In this document: positions 48,150-56,639 of the stretch, one piece after another
How the letters are laid out: the number at the start of each line of letters is the position of its first letter
Numbering within the stretch: the first letter of the stretch is position 1
Origin: Salipiger abyssi
Lineage (GTDB): Bacteria; Pseudomonadota; Alphaproteobacteria; Rhodobacterales; Rhodobacteraceae
NCBI RefSeq assembly: GCF_017311415.1
Contig: NZ_JAEKIS010000021.1
Span: forward strand, 1-64,000
Direction: 5' to 3'
DNA length: 64,000 nucleotides
Notes under the pieces: generated by a model
Database searches by the model: none
Told to the model about the DNA's origin: nothing
What the model saw: only the letters and a program-made list of their open reading frames with translations
Position numbers and translations under genes: made by a program

Positions 48150-51100
48150 ATGAGCATTTCGCTTAAAGGATTTTCCGCCTTGGCGCCGTCGTTTCGGGTA
48201 AACTCCGGAACCGACGGAAGTCAGACAGATCCCGCCAGCGTGGCGCTCGCCGGTGGCGGCTCGGTCAGCGTCTGGCGGAGCGACCGGTCGGACAGCGCCG
48301 ACTCGGCGCTCTATGGGCAGATCTTCGATGCTGCGGGGGCGCAGGTCGGCAGCGAATTTCTCATTACCGGCGGCTTCGAAAACGCACAGGCGCCTTCCGT
48401 TGCGCGGCTCGGCGATGGCGGCTTTGCCGTCGCCTGGAAAAGCAACACCGATGACAGCCCCTTCGGCGCGATCCTCGTCCAGCGGTTCGGAGCCGACGGC
48501 GCTGCCGCCGGCGATCCTCTGGAAATGTCCGTTCCCTCCGACACCGTCCGAGCCGCGCCCAGTCTCACCAGCCACGATGACGGCGGGTTGACGGTCATCT
48601 GGCAGAGCCTGGGTGAGGACGGCTCGGATTCGGGTCTGTTCGGGCGTCATGTCGATGCCGGCGGCACCGTCTCCGCGGCCGAGGTCCAGATAAACGTGAC
48701 CACGTCGAACGCGCAGACGGACCCGGTCGTCATCGACCTGCAAGACGGGCGGCAGCTGGTGGCCTGGTCCTCGGTCTCGGCCGATGGCGCGGCCTCGGTC
48801 ATCCAGGGGCGGTTTCTCGACGCGGACGGTCTGCCCACGGGCGCCGAGCTGCCGCTGAGCCCGACCGGCGCCGGCCAGAGGACCGAGCCGGACCTGGCCG
48901 AACTCAGCGATGGCGGGATCGTCGCGGTGTGGCGGGGCAGCGCCAGCGGGGCCATCTTCGTGCGGCGGTTCGACGACTCGGGCACGCAGGTGGGCACGGA
49001 TTCGATCATCCAGGGACGGTTCACCGACGAAATCAGACAGGTGCAGGCGCCTCAGGTCGCGGCCGTACCCTCCGGCGGGTTTTTCGTCGTCTATCATGCC
49101 AAGGACGAGGACACCCGCAGTTTCGAGATCTTCGGACAGCTCTTCGACCAGGCCGGGCATAAGATCGGCCCGGCGCGGCAGATCAATACGTTCGAAGACA
49201 ATATCCAGGACATGCCCTCGGTCGACATCATGGCCGACGGGAATGCCGTGGTAAGCTGGCAAAGCAATGCGCAGGACGGCGACGAATACGGCATCTACAG
49301 CCAGGTTCTGCTCCTGAACCAACCGACAAGCGGCACGGTCGAGATCACCGGCACCGCCGAAGAGCGCCAGGTGCTGACCGCGGTCGCGCAGCTCGAGGAC
49401 GGCAACGGGCTCGGCACTTCCGCCTATCGCTGGTACCGGGACGACCAGCTCGTTCAGGACTCGGCGTCCGAAAGCTATGTGCTGTCTCAGGACGATGTGG
49501 GCGCGGTCATCTCGGTCGTTGTCGCGCATACCGATCAGGAAGGCTTTGTCGATCTCATCGAGAGCGCCCCGACGGACCAGGTGGCCAATGTGGACGATCC
49601 CGCCTCGGGCCTGCCGCTGCTGACCGGCGAGCTTCGCGCCGGACAGTTCCTGTATGTCGATACCTCGGCGCTCGAAGATACCGACGGCATCAGCGAGATC
49701 GCATATTCCTGGACGGTCGGAGACACCCTCGTGCCCGGCGCGACCAAAAAGAGCCTGATCCTGTCCGAAGACTATTACGGCCAGACGGTCACCGCGACCG
49801 TCACGGCCACCGATGCCTCCGGGACGCGGACGGTGTTCGAGGTACAAAGCGACGGCACGGTGGCGGAAACCCCGCGGGAGCTGCTTTTGTCCGCCGAGAC
49901 CGAGACGGAGCTCGTTTACGCTTCGGAGCCGGATGCCGTTATCCGCCTGGACAATGACACGGCCTTTGCCGTCTTCGGCTCCGACACCGAGATGACCGTC
50001 GTGGCGCTCGATCTCGCGACCGGAACCGAAATCGCGCGCGACACGTTCAGCGCGGGCAACGACAGGATCTACGAGACGGGACATATCGGCGATACGGGCT
50101 ATGTGCTTTTTGCAGATCCGGATTTTCAAAGAACATCACGTCCAGCCATAAAAACCTTTTCCCTTGAAGACGGAGAGATCGTCGCCGAAGATATCGATCT
50201 GGGATTCCGGGCAGAACTGGAGTCCGCCCTCCATGAGATTGACCTGCACGAAATCGGAGACGGCCAGCTTCTCGTGACCGGGAAGGGACAGGCGGAGATT
50301 TTCGACCTCAGCGGGGACACACCTGTCATGGTCGATTCTTTCGAATTTCTGGATGATCCGTATACCGTCAGTACGCAGGCGATTTCGCTGACGGACGATC
50401 TCTATGTGTTCATTGCCGCGAATTCGTACTGGTATTCTCCGATCGTAAGCGCCGAGATCAGAAGCCTCTCGAGTGACCTGGTACTCGACATAGATCTGGG
50501 GGCACAGTTCGAGAGTCGCTACGGGTCAAGTTACGATGTTTCAAAGATATATCTCCAGGAAGGCGAGGATGGCCTCCTCTATGTGGACATCGGGGTTATC
50601 GATTCCGCGGGTTTTGATTACGATGTTTGGCGTGCCGTCATCGACCCGGACGGGCCCGAGGTGATCTCCGCGACCCCGACAGGGGTCGCTTACAGCGAGG
50701 TGGTGGATCCGAGCCCCGACTATCTCGACGACAGCGGGCTGCTGGCGGACGACGCCCTGCTGAGGCCCGAATTCGTCGAGACCGAAAGCGGCGCGTATCG
50801 CCTCGTGATCCGCGATTACAGGCTGAACGCTGCGCCGGACGGGCAGCCCGAGATTTTCGGCACGCCGGTTCAGGGCGGCACCCTGCTGGCGGATACGTCC
50901 GCGATCACCGACGATGACGGCATAACGGGCCTGCAATTCGCCTGGTGGCGCGACGGCATCGCGATCGAGGGGGCGGAGTCCGAGACCTACAGGCTCACCC
51001 AGGCGGATGTCGGACACGAGATCACCGTGGCGATTTCCTACCAGGACGGCGAGAGCCGCATCGAGCATGTCCTGTCCGACCCCAGCACGCCGGTCGCCAA

Positions 51101-52568
51101 TGTCAACGATGCGCCGACCGGCGACGTGTTCGTCTACGAGGCACCGAGCGGCGCGTTGCGGAGCCACATCCTCGACCTGGAAGATCCGGACGGGCTGGGG
51201 GAGCTGGGGGAGCTGTCGTTCCAGTGGTTGCGCGACGGCACCCCGATCGCGGGCGCGACCGATGGCAATTACCGCCCCGTGGCGGGCGATGACGGGCACG
51301 AGATCACCGTTGCTGTGTCGTTCACCGATGGCGGCGGCACGCTGGAGCGCATCGACAGCATCGCGGTGCCGACGCAGGTCGGCACCACGGAATCGGATGC
51401 GTTGGCCGGCACCACGGGGTCCGAAGCGATCGTGGGGCTCAGCGGCAATGACAGCCTGATCGGCGTGTCGGGCGCCGATTCCCTGATCGGCGGCAATGGC
51501 AACGACCTGCTGGCCGGCGAGGCGAGACCCGCCGCCGCCGCCTACGGGGTCGCGGTCACGAACCAGGTTTTCCGTCTCTACCAGTCCGCTCTCGACCGCG
51601 CCCCCGACGCGCAGGGCTACGCCGCCTGGTCCGAACGGCTCGCGGAGGGCGAACTGACGCTTCTGGACGTTGCGGAGCGCTTTGTGCAGTCGCCGCAGTT
51701 CTCGAACCAATACGGGGGTTACGACGATACCGAATTCGTGGAACAGCTCTATCACAACGTTCTGGGCCGCCCGTCGGACCCGGGCGGCCTGGCGCGCTGG
51801 ACCGGTGAGCTGGAAACCGGCAGCAGCCGCGCCGAGGTGCTGCTCGGCTTCTCGCAAAGCCCGCAATTCATCGCCAACACAGACGGAGAGGCCACCGCCT
51901 TCGCGCTGAACGCGTCCGCCACCGACTGGGCCGACGAGGTCTACCGGCTGTATCAGGTCACGCTCGAAAGAGCCCCCGATCTGAAGGGGTTCATGAACTG
52001 GAGCGCGCGGCTGGGCACCGGCATGTCCTTCGATGACGCGATCGCGGGCTTTGTAAAAAGCCCGGAATTCCAGGACACCTACGGCGATGTGGACAATGCC
52101 GGTTTCGTGACATTGCTCTACAACAATGCCCTGGGCCGCGAGCCCGACGCGCAAGGCCTGGCGCGCTGGACCGGCGAACTGGACAGGGGCACGCCCAAAG
52201 AAACTGTCGTGCGGGGCTTCGTACAGAGTCCGGAACTCATACAGAACACCGAGGCGGCGCTCGAGGACTGGGTCCGCGCCCAGGGCAGGGATGACGTGCT
52301 GGATGCCGGCGATGGCGAGAACGTCCTGTTCGGCGGGATGCTGAGCGACACGTTCCTGTTCGATGCCTCCCGGGGGGGCACGCATAAGGTGATGGATCTC
52401 GAAAGCTGGGACAACCTGAGGTTCTACGGGTTCGGCTATGACAGGGACGCGGATGTCAGGGCGCATATGACCCAGGTCGAGGAGGATGTCGTCTTCGAGG
52501 ATCAGGGCGTCACCGTCACCCTCATCGGCATCGACATGGCGGACATCACGGACGACATGATTCTGTAG
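48150..52568 (+). CDS. Giant RTX/DUF4214 modular protein
   Basis: A 1472-residue protein. Residues about 20-390 are repeated beta units with 'PSVARLGDGGFAVAWKSN', 'PVVIDLQDGRQLVAWSS', 'MADGNAVVSWQSN', like propeller-type repeats of secreted RTX adhesins. Next come Ig-like units of about 95 residues ('DVGAVISVVVAHTDQEG', 'DVGHEITVAISYQDGES', 'DDGHEITVAVSFTDGGG'), interrupted by a unique segment at about 590-900. RTX repeats at about 1105-1135 precede four DUF4214 half-repeats at 1140, 1195, 1264 and 1318, then the shared tail ending 'ADITDDMIL'. No Sec signal. Adhesin- or matrix-like architecture; function not shown. Confidence 0.85.
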   Translation: MSISLKGFSALAPSFRVNSGTDGSQTDPASVALAGGGSVSVWRSDRSDSADSALYGQIFDAAGAQVGSEFLITGGFENAQAPSVARLGDGGFAVAWKSNTDDSPFGAILVQRFGADGAAAGDPLEMSVPSDTVRAAPSLTSHDDGGLTVIWQSLGEDGSDSGLFGRHVDAGGTVSAAEVQINVTTSNAQTDPVVIDLQDGRQLVAWSSVSADGAASVIQGRFLDADGLPTGAELPLSPTGAGQRTEPDLAELSDGGIVAVWRGSASGAIFVRRFDDSGTQVGTDSIIQGRFTDEIRQVQAPQVAAVPSGGFFVVYHAKDEDTRSFEIFGQLFDQAGHKIGPARQINTFEDNIQDMPSVDIMADGNAVVSWQSNAQDGDEYGIYSQVLLLNQPTSGTVEITGTAEERQVLTAVAQLEDGNGLGTSAYRWYRDDQLVQDSASESYVLSQDDVGAVISVVVAHTDQEGFVDLIESAPTDQVANVDDPASGLPLLTGELRAGQFLYVDTSALEDTDGISEIAYSWTVGDTLVPGATKKSLILSEDYYGQTVTATVTATDASGTRTVFEVQSDGTVAETPRELLLSAETETELVYASEPDAVIRLDNDTAFAVFGSDTEMTVVALDLATGTEIARDTFSAGNDRIYETGHIGDTGYVLFADPDFQRTSRPAIKTFSLEDGEIVAEDIDLGFRAELESALHEIDLHEIGDGQLLVTGKGQAEIFDLSGDTPVMVDSFEFLDDPYTVSTQAISLTDDLYVFIAANSYWYSPIVSAEIRSLSSDLVLDIDLGAQFESRYGSSYDVSKIYLQEGEDGLLYVDIGVIDSAGFDYDVWRAVIDPDGPEVISATPTGVAYSEVVDPSPDYLDDSGLLADDALLRPEFVETESGAYRLVIRDYRLNAAPDGQPEIFGTPVQGGTLLADTSAITDDDGITGLQFAWWRDGIAIEGAESETYRLTQADVGHEITVAISYQDGESRIEHVLSDPSTPVANVNDAPTGDVFVYEAPSGALRSHILDLEDPDGLGELGELSFQWLRDGTPIAGATDGNYRPVAGDDGHEITVAVSFTDGGGTLERIDSIAVPTQVGTTESDALAGTTGSEAIVGLSGNDSLIGVSGADSLIGGNGNDLLAGEARPAAAAYGVAVTNQVFRLYQSALDRAPDAQGYAAWSERLAEGELTLLDVAERFVQSPQFSNQYGGYDDTEFVEQLYHNVLGRPSDPGGLARWTGELETGSSRAEVLLGFSQSPQFIANTDGEATAFALNASATDWADEVYRLYQVTLERAPDLKGFMNWSARLGTGMSFDDAIAGFVKSPEFQDTYGDVDNAGFVTLLYNNALGREPDAQGLARWTGELDRGTPKETVVRGFVQSPELIQNTEAALEDWVRAQGRDDVLDAGDGENVLFGGMLSDTFLFDASRGGTHKVMDLESWDNLRFYGFGYDRDADVRAHMTQVEEDVVFEDQGVTVTLIGIDMADITDDMIL

Positions 52569-52885
52569 ACTGGACGCCCGGGCCCGGCTGCGGAGGACGG
52601 CAGGCCGACCGGTCACGACCGTTTCGGCCATGCAGGCGCTGCCTGCATGTGACACGCGCCCCTCGGCCGCTCAGGCACACGCTTTCTGCGGTTGTGAGCG
52701 TCTTCCGAGCTGTTAATGGTTGTCGCGGAAACGCGCGGTCCGGCTCCCGCTCGGTCCCTATGCGGCGCGTCCCCGTGCAGCCTGGCTTGTGCCGGCGCGG
52801 GGGGCGTCGAGGGGCAAGAGGGTCCATGCCGGAAGAGAAGGCCCGGCCGCGACCGGCCGGTTTGCAGGAAGATCGAGGGGAGCAC
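52569..52885. other. Gap before phosphomannomutase, with hairpin
   Basis: A 317-bp gap without a supported gene. A perfect 8-bp stem with loop gct (52630-52637/52641-52648) lies 62 bp after the RTX stop and may end or stabilise that transcript; it has no T-run. The frame of the following gene stays open back to 52649, but the ATG at 52886 with GGGGAG before it is far better. Confidence 0.45.
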
Positions 52886-54262
52886 ATGGCACCAAAATTC
52901 GGAACGAGCGGCCTCCGCGGCCTGGTGGTGGAACTGACGCCCGATCTGGTCGCGGATCATGTCCGTGCCTTCGTCGCCGCCTGCGATATCGGGTCGGGGC
53001 TTTGCATCGGGCAGGATCTGCGGCCTTCGAGCCCGCGCATCGCCGGCGACATCATCGCCGCGGCCCGGGCCGAGGGGGTGCGGGTCATCGATTGCGGCGC
53101 GCTGCCGACACCCGCGCTGGCCCTGGCCGCGCGGGACCACGGGGCGGGCGCGGTCATGGTCACCGGCAGCCATATCCCGGCCGACCGCAACGGGCTGAAG
53201 TTCTATTCGCATCGCGGTGAGATCACCAAGACCGACGAGACCGCGATCAACGCGGCGCTCGGGCGGCCCGCGGGGACCGCCGCGGGCACGCTGGAGACCG
53301 ACGGCGGCGCGGCGGCGCGCTTTGTCGAGCGCTATGTCTCGGCCTGCGGGCCCGGGGCGCTGGCCGGGCGCCGGATCGGGCTTTATTCCCATTCCGCCGT
53401 GGGGCGCGACGATCTTGCCGCCATGCTCCGCGCCATCGGCGCCGAGGTTGTGGAGCTGGGTCGCTCCGAAACCTTCATCCCCGTGGACACCGAAGCGGTC
53501 GATCCGGACACCCGCGCGCAGATCGCGGAATGGGTTGCGGCGGAAGGGCTGGATGCGCTCGTCTCGACCGACGGCGACAGCGACCGGCCGCTTCTGGCGG
53601 ACGAGACCGGCACCATCGTGCCCGGCGACGTGATGGGCCAGATCACCGCGGAACGGCTCGGTGCCGAGCATGTGGTCACGCCGATCTCGTCCAATTCGGG
53701 CGTCACCCGCAAGGGGTTTGCCCGGGTCGAGACCACGCGGATCGGCTCGCCCTATGTCATCGCGGGCATGGAAGAGCTGGGCGGCAAGGTTGTGGGCTAC
53801 GAGGCCAATGGCGGCTTCCTGCTGGGCTTCGAAGCCCAGGGACCGGCCGGCCCGTTGGCGCCGCTGCCGACGCGGGACTGCATGCTGCCGCTCATCGTGA
53901 CGCTGATCGCGGCACGCGATGGCAGGGTGTCGGAGCGCATTGCGCAGGAGCCGCCGGTGGTCACCATGGCCGATCGCCTACAGGAGGTGCCGCAGGAGGC
54001 CAGCCAGCCTTTCGTGGCCCGTCTCGCCCAGGATACGGCGGCGCGTGGCGCCTTTCTGTCCGGCCTTGGCGCCGAGGAGGCGGGCTGCGATCTGACGGAT
54101 GGGGTCCGCATGAGCCTGGCCGATGGCCGCACCGTGCATATCCGCCCCTCGGGCAACGCGCCGGAGCTGCGCCTCTATGTCGAAGCGATCGACCGGGCGG
54201 GCGCGGAGGCGCTCATGGACCGGGGGCTGACGCTCCTGCGCGAGGCCGTGCTCGGCGTGTAA
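52886..54262 (+). CDS. manB: Phosphomannomutase
   Basis: The 458-residue alpha-D-phosphohexomutase has the N-terminal 'APKFGTSGLRGLVVELTPDLV', the phosphoserine loop 'VMVTGSHIPADRNGLKFYS' (Ser in TGSHIP), the metal loop 'STDGDSDRPLL', the sugar-binding 'GYEANGGFLLG' and the C-terminal phosphate site 'IRPSGNAPELRLYVEA'. It converts mannose-6-P to mannose-1-P for ManC (20121-21548). Phosphoglucomutase activity is also possible. GGGGAG lies 3 nt before the ATG. It stands alone between two RTX/DUF4214 genes rather than next to manC. Confidence 0.92.
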   Translation: MAPKFGTSGLRGLVVELTPDLVADHVRAFVAACDIGSGLCIGQDLRPSSPRIAGDIIAAARAEGVRVIDCGALPTPALALAARDHGAGAVMVTGSHIPADRNGLKFYSHRGEITKTDETAINAALGRPAGTAAGTLETDGGAAARFVERYVSACGPGALAGRRIGLYSHSAVGRDDLAAMLRAIGAEVVELGRSETFIPVDTEAVDPDTRAQIAEWVAAEGLDALVSTDGDSDRPLLADETGTIVPGDVMGQITAERLGAEHVVTPISSNSGVTRKGFARVETTRIGSPYVIAGMEELGGKVVGYEANGGFLLGFEAQGPAGPLAPLPTRDCMLPLIVTLIAARDGRVSERIAQEPPVVTMADRLQEVPQEASQPFVARLAQDTAARGAFLSGLGAEEAGCDLTDGVRMSLADGRTVHIRPSGNAPELRLYVEAIDRAGAEALMDRGLTLLREAVLGV

Positions 54263-54588
54263 CGGGCCTGGGCATGCCTGTTTCCGCTTGGCCCGGCGCC
54301 GCCGGGCCGACGGTTCGCAATCGCCGAGACCCGTCGCCGTCGGGAAACACGATGGCCCGCGTATCGACCGCGACTCGCCCCCCTGCCCTCGCCCCGCCCG
54401 GATGTTCTTCATCTGTCTTCTGCGATGCGCGCATTGCACATGATGGAAGCAGTTGCGGGGTGTGAGCGGTGCCCGGGAGGCAGACTGCCGGCATGTCATC
54501 AAAACTTCGGGCTGGCCTGATAGCGCAGACATGGTTTCGGGCCCATTCTCGGGCCGTACCGGTGCCGGGTTCAGAGGAGCCGATTTGA
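54263..54588. other. Gap after phosphomannomutase, with hairpin
   Basis: A 326-bp gap. A perfect 8-bp G+C stem with loop gcc (54290-54297/54301-54308) begins 28 bp after the manB stop and is a likely transcript end despite lacking a T-run. No gene is supported. AGAGGAG lies about 10 nt before the ATG at 54589, and a promoter for that gene is expected in 54400-54560. Confidence 0.45.
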
Positions 54589-56607
54589 ATGACCGTCTTT
54601 ACACTTCAGGGATATCGCGTTCTCGAGTCGGACGACAACACTCCGATTGGCATACGCCCGTCCACACTCACATTCGTGACGCATGACGAGCAGTATTTCA
54701 CCTATGCCCGAACGACGGATCCGAACGGCGATACCAGCTTCGCGATAAGCCCCTCCGGTCTGAAAGCGTATATCGACGGAAGCGCCGTCGGGTCTTCCGC
54801 CTTCGACTACCCGACGAACGAAGAGATCGCGCGCGTGCGCTGGAATGGCGGGGCGCATGAGACGTTTCTCTATATCGAGTCGGCGCAGCGGGACGACGAC
54901 AATCCAAGGCTGAACGAGAACTTCACCTATGTTTTCCCGTTCGGCCCCGATCCGCTTCCCGATTTTGCCACGGCGGGCGATTTCCGCGCCTTCCTGAACG
55001 CGGCGGATTTACGCCCGCTGATGCCGGGATCGGGCTACGGCCCCGGCGAGCGGATCTATTTCAGCCAGTTGCCGGCCGTCGTGGCCGCCGGCGAGGCGCT
55101 ACTGGGCAGCGCGGCCGACGACGATTTTCTGGGAGACGATATGGGCGAGGCCTTTTCCGGTCTCGCCGGCGACGATACGATCCGTGGCGGGGCCGGCCGG
55201 GATACGCTGGACGGCGGCCCGGGGGACGATCTGCTGGAGGGCGGTGCCGGGTATGACCGCGCGGTCATCGGGACCGTTCGCTCGCGGGTCACGGTGAGCG
55301 GATCGGCGGCGGAGCTGACGCTTTCGTCTTCGGCGGGCACCGACACATTGCGTTCGATCGAGGAGGTTCAGTTCCGGGATCAGGTGGTCCCTGTCGCCGA
55401 GCTTCTCGTCACGCCCGGGCATCGCGAAACCGGCGATGCCGGGGGAAACCGGCTGACCGGCGGCGCCGGCCCCGATACCCTGATCGGAGCCGAGGGCGCG
55501 GACTCGCTGTTCGGATATGCGGGGGATGACATCCTGGTCGGGGATGCCCTTCCCATGTCCGCCATTCCGGATATCGCTGCGCAGATCTTTCGGCTCTATC
55601 TCGCCACGCTCGGGCGCGAACCGGATGCGGGCGGCTACCGCGCGTGGAGCGGCAGGGTGTTCGAGGGACAGATCGGCCTTGAGGACGCGGCGGCGAGCTT
55701 CGTGAACAGCCCGGAATTCCGGACCAGATACGGTGCGCTCGACAATGACGGTTTCGTCACGCTGCTCTATGAGAACGTGCTGGGCCGCGCGCCCGACGCG
55801 AACGGGCTGGCGAACTGGAGTGCCCGTCTCGATGACGGCATGAGCCGGGCGCAGGTGGTGCTGGGCTTTTCCCAGAGCCCCGAATTCGCCGCCGGAACCG
55901 AGGCGGAAGCGCGCAGCTTTGCCGAAAACCGCTCGCTTCCGGACTGGAGCGACGATGTCTTCCGGCTCTATCTGGCAACGCTCGACCGGGCGCCGGATAT
56001 GCAGGGGTTCGGCAACTGGTCCGGACGGCTTGCCGATGGCATGGCGCTTGAAGCGGTGTCGCAGAGCTTCGTGAACAGTCCGGAATTCCGGGCCAGATAC
56101 GGTGCGCTCGACAATGACGGCTTCGTCACGCTGCTCTATGAGAACGTGCTGGGCCGCGCGCCCGACGCGAACGGGCTGGCGAACTGGAGCGCCCGCCTCG
56201 ATGACGGCATGAGCCGGGCGCAGGTGGTGCTGGGCTTTTCCCAGAGCCCCGAATTCGCCGCCGGCACGAAAGCCGCCCTGACGGCGTGGATGCGCGGCCT
56301 CGATCACGGCACCGCCGCGACGGCGCAGGATCTGCTGAGCGGCGGTGAGGGCGACAATCTGATGGCGGGAGGTCTCTATGCCGACGAGTTCCGCTTCGCT
56401 CAGGGCGATGGCGGGCGCCATACGGTGCTCGATCTCGAACCCTGGGACTACATCGCGCTGGAGGGCTTCGGCTATGCAGATGGCGATGCGGCGATCCAGA
56501 AGATGACACGGGAAGGCAGCGACGTCGTCTTCGCCGATCAGGGGGTCGAGATCACGTTCACCGACACGCGGCTGGCGGCGATCGCCCCCGACATGATCCT
56601 CGTTTGA
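54589..56607 (+). CDS. RTX/DUF4214 modular protein with unknown N-terminal domain
   Basis: A 672-residue protein. Residues 1-160 have no recognised family: beta-rich, starting 'MTVFTLQGYRVLESDDNTPIGIRPSTLTFV'. RTX repeats at about 165-225 ('GLAGDDTIRGGAGRDTLDGGPGDDLLEGGAGYD') and 285-315 flank a short beta segment. Four DUF4214 half-repeats start at 333, 388, 457 and 511 ('IFRLYLATLGREPD', 'GFVTLLYENVLGRAPDANGLANW'), then the common tail ending 'PDMILV'. The 5' half-repeat pair and the 3' pair share near-identical DNA (55732 onward and 56101 onward, offset 369 bp). No Sec signal; type I export is likely. Confidence 0.83.
   Translation: MTVFTLQGYRVLESDDNTPIGIRPSTLTFVTHDEQYFTYARTTDPNGDTSFAISPSGLKAYIDGSAVGSSAFDYPTNEEIARVRWNGGAHETFLYIESAQRDDDNPRLNENFTYVFPFGPDPLPDFATAGDFRAFLNAADLRPLMPGSGYGPGERIYFSQLPAVVAAGEALLGSAADDDFLGDDMGEAFSGLAGDDTIRGGAGRDTLDGGPGDDLLEGGAGYDRAVIGTVRSRVTVSGSAAELTLSSSAGTDTLRSIEEVQFRDQVVPVAELLVTPGHRETGDAGGNRLTGGAGPDTLIGAEGADSLFGYAGDDILVGDALPMSAIPDIAAQIFRLYLATLGREPDAGGYRAWSGRVFEGQIGLEDAAASFVNSPEFRTRYGALDNDGFVTLLYENVLGRAPDANGLANWSARLDDGMSRAQVVLGFSQSPEFAAGTEAEARSFAENRSLPDWSDDVFRLYLATLDRAPDMQGFGNWSGRLADGMALEAVSQSFVNSPEFRARYGALDNDGFVTLLYENVLGRAPDANGLANWSARLDDGMSRAQVVLGFSQSPEFAAGTKAALTAWMRGLDHGTAATAQDLLSGGEGDNLMAGGLYADEFRFAQGDGGRHTVLDLEPWDYIALEGFGYADGDAAIQKMTREGSDVVFADQGVEITFTDTRLAAIAPDMILV
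55732..56264 (+). repeat. Near-identical direct repeat within the fourth RTX/DUF4214 gene
   Basis: The segment from 55732 to about 55895 recurs from 56101 to about 56264 with only a few silent changes. The offset is exactly 369 bp, the same as for the repeat in the gene at 13960-16662. Confidence 0.82.
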
Positions 56608-56639
56608 CGATCCGCCCGGTTATGCCCGGCGGGACGGGA

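Noticed and set aside
48126-52655. Two long minus-strand frames opposite the 1472-residue RTX gene
   Set aside because: Antisense to a gene with clear RTX, Ig-like and DUF4214 repeats; products lack recognisable domains.
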